Shown: piece by piece, positions 5,673 to 6,082 of the stretch
How the letters are laid out: the number at the start of each line of letters is the position of its first letter
How positions within the stretch are numbered: position 1 is the first letter of the stretch
From: an uncultured Ignavibacteriota bacterium
GTDB lineage: Bacteria > Bacteroidota > Ignavibacteria > Tepidaquicellales > Tepidaquicellaceae
NCBI GenBank assembly: GCA_937983305.1
Contig: CALKAJ010000343.1
Location: 1 to 6,082 of the forward strand
Direction of reading: 5' to 3'
Length of the DNA stretch: 6,082 bases
Translations under genes and position numbers: made by a program
Notes under the pieces: model-generated
Databases searched by the model: none
Told to the model about the DNA's origin: nothing
The model's input: only the letters and a program-made list of their open reading frames with translations

Positions 5673-6030
5673 ATGGCTAAAAAAATTGTTTTATTTCTAT
5701 TTGTTTTCGGGTTTGTTTTTTCTTCGGGTCAGTTATTTTCTCAAGAGACAGAACATTTAAAAGTAAATGTTTATCAGTCTAAGGATTTTTATTCTGCTAA
5801 AGATACGGTTAAGCTTGCTGTTGTGCTTGATATTAATTCCAAATATCACATACAGTCCTGGAAACCTAAAGATGAAAATTTCATAAAAACTGAAATTACT
5901 TCTGAGGGAAATTCTTATAAAATGTCAGGAATTGTTTATCCGCAGGATAAGCCATACAAACTTGAGTCTAATGAAGAGATTAATGTTTATGGCAATGAAA
6001 CAATAATCGGCGTTATTCTAATACCTGATA
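5673..6030 (+). CDS. Secreted DsbD N-terminal-domain (thiol:disulfide interchange) protein, 3'-truncated
   Basis: Residues 1 to about 24 (MAKKIVLFLFVFGFVFSSG, then QLFSQ) form a clear signal peptide, so the mature protein is periplasmic. The following immunoglobulin-like segment, with VKLAVVLDINSKYHIQSWKP (46-65), GIVYPQDKPYKL (86-97) and INVYGNETIIGV (103-114), matches the N-terminal domain of DsbD-type proteins of Bacteroidota and relatives. In full-length DsbD this domain passes electrons from the membrane and thioredoxin domains to periplasmic partners. No cysteine is present in the 119 genuine residues, so the redox pair known from E. coli has either been lost or would lie further on. 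Genomic sequence ends at 6030; the apparent last residues KIGRANV and the TGA at 6051-6053 are adapter. The rest, possibly including a transmembrane DsbD domain and thioredoxin domain, is missing, so a stand-alone domain protein cannot be excluded. There is no Shine-Dalgarno before the ATG. Confidence 0.75.
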
Positions 6031-6082
6031 AGATCGGAAGAGCAAACGTCTGAACTCCAGTCACGAATCACCATCTCGTATG
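6031..6082 (+). other. Illumina TruSeq-type adapter with index (assembly artefact)
   Basis: AGATCGGAAGAGC (6031-6043) begins the 34-base TruSeq index adapter (6031-6064). It is followed by index GAATCACC (6065-6072) and flow-cell tail ATCTCGTATG (6073-6082). One base differs from the canonical adapter: A instead of C at 6045. The first 47 bases of this block are the reverse complement of 1-47 apart from that mismatch. The block supplies a false C-terminus and stop codon to the DsbD-like gene. Confidence 0.98.

Noticed and set aside
1..6082. Terminal inverted repeats suggesting a transposon or linear replicon
   Set aside because: The repeats are library adapter with a shared index. There is no transposase, integrase or replication gene between them.

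Overview
The window reads as one assembled contig from an AT-rich bacterium (roughly one third G+C by eye). Both ends are Illumina library adapter, not genome: 1-47 and 6031-6082 carry the same TruSeq-type adapter and the same 8-base index in opposite orientations. Only 48-6030 should be treated as biological sequence, and the genes at each end are cut off there. The gene set and families point to the Bacteroidota/Chlorobiota/Ignavibacteriota side of the tree. The pointers are a carotenoid glycosyltransferase and acyltransferase of the CruC/CruD kind, a DsbD N-terminal-domain protein of the Bacteroidota kind, and sparse Shine-Dalgarno use. This placement is an inference, and an Ignavibacteria-like organism is my best guess.

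Layout from left to right: a 3'-truncated family 2 glycosyltransferase (minus, 48-804); a 112-base divergent intergenic region; a carotenoid 1,2-hydratase-like (CrtC family) gene (plus, 917-1933); a lysophospholipid-acyltransferase-like gene (minus, 1925-2656), overlapping the crtC-like gene tail to tail by 9 bases; a complete secreted gamma-glutamyltransferase (minus, 2657-4318), whose TGA directly abuts the acyltransferase ATG; an NH3-dependent NAD synthetase (minus, 4357-5145); a strong intrinsic terminator (minus, 5158-5190); a short unrecognised gene with a possible helix-turn-helix (minus, 5210-5464, GTG start with a good Shine-Dalgarno); a 208-base divergent intergenic region; and the first 119 codons of a secreted DsbD N-terminal-domain protein (plus, 5673 to the adapter at 6031).

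The most coherent biology is on the left. A CrtC-like hydratase, a CruC/CrtQ-like glycosyltransferase and a CruD/CrtO-like acyltransferase would add water to the psi end of a carotenoid, attach a sugar to the new hydroxyl, and then acylate the sugar. This is the logic known for hydroxychlorobactene glucoside esters in green sulfur bacteria. Here the three genes sit together but on alternating strands, and the acyltransferase is the last gene of a nadE-ggt-acyltransferase series. The remaining genes are housekeeping (NAD synthesis, extracytoplasmic glutathione/gamma-glutamyl metabolism, periplasmic redox). I see no mobile element, CRISPR array, tRNA or rRNA, and no convincing wholly new system.
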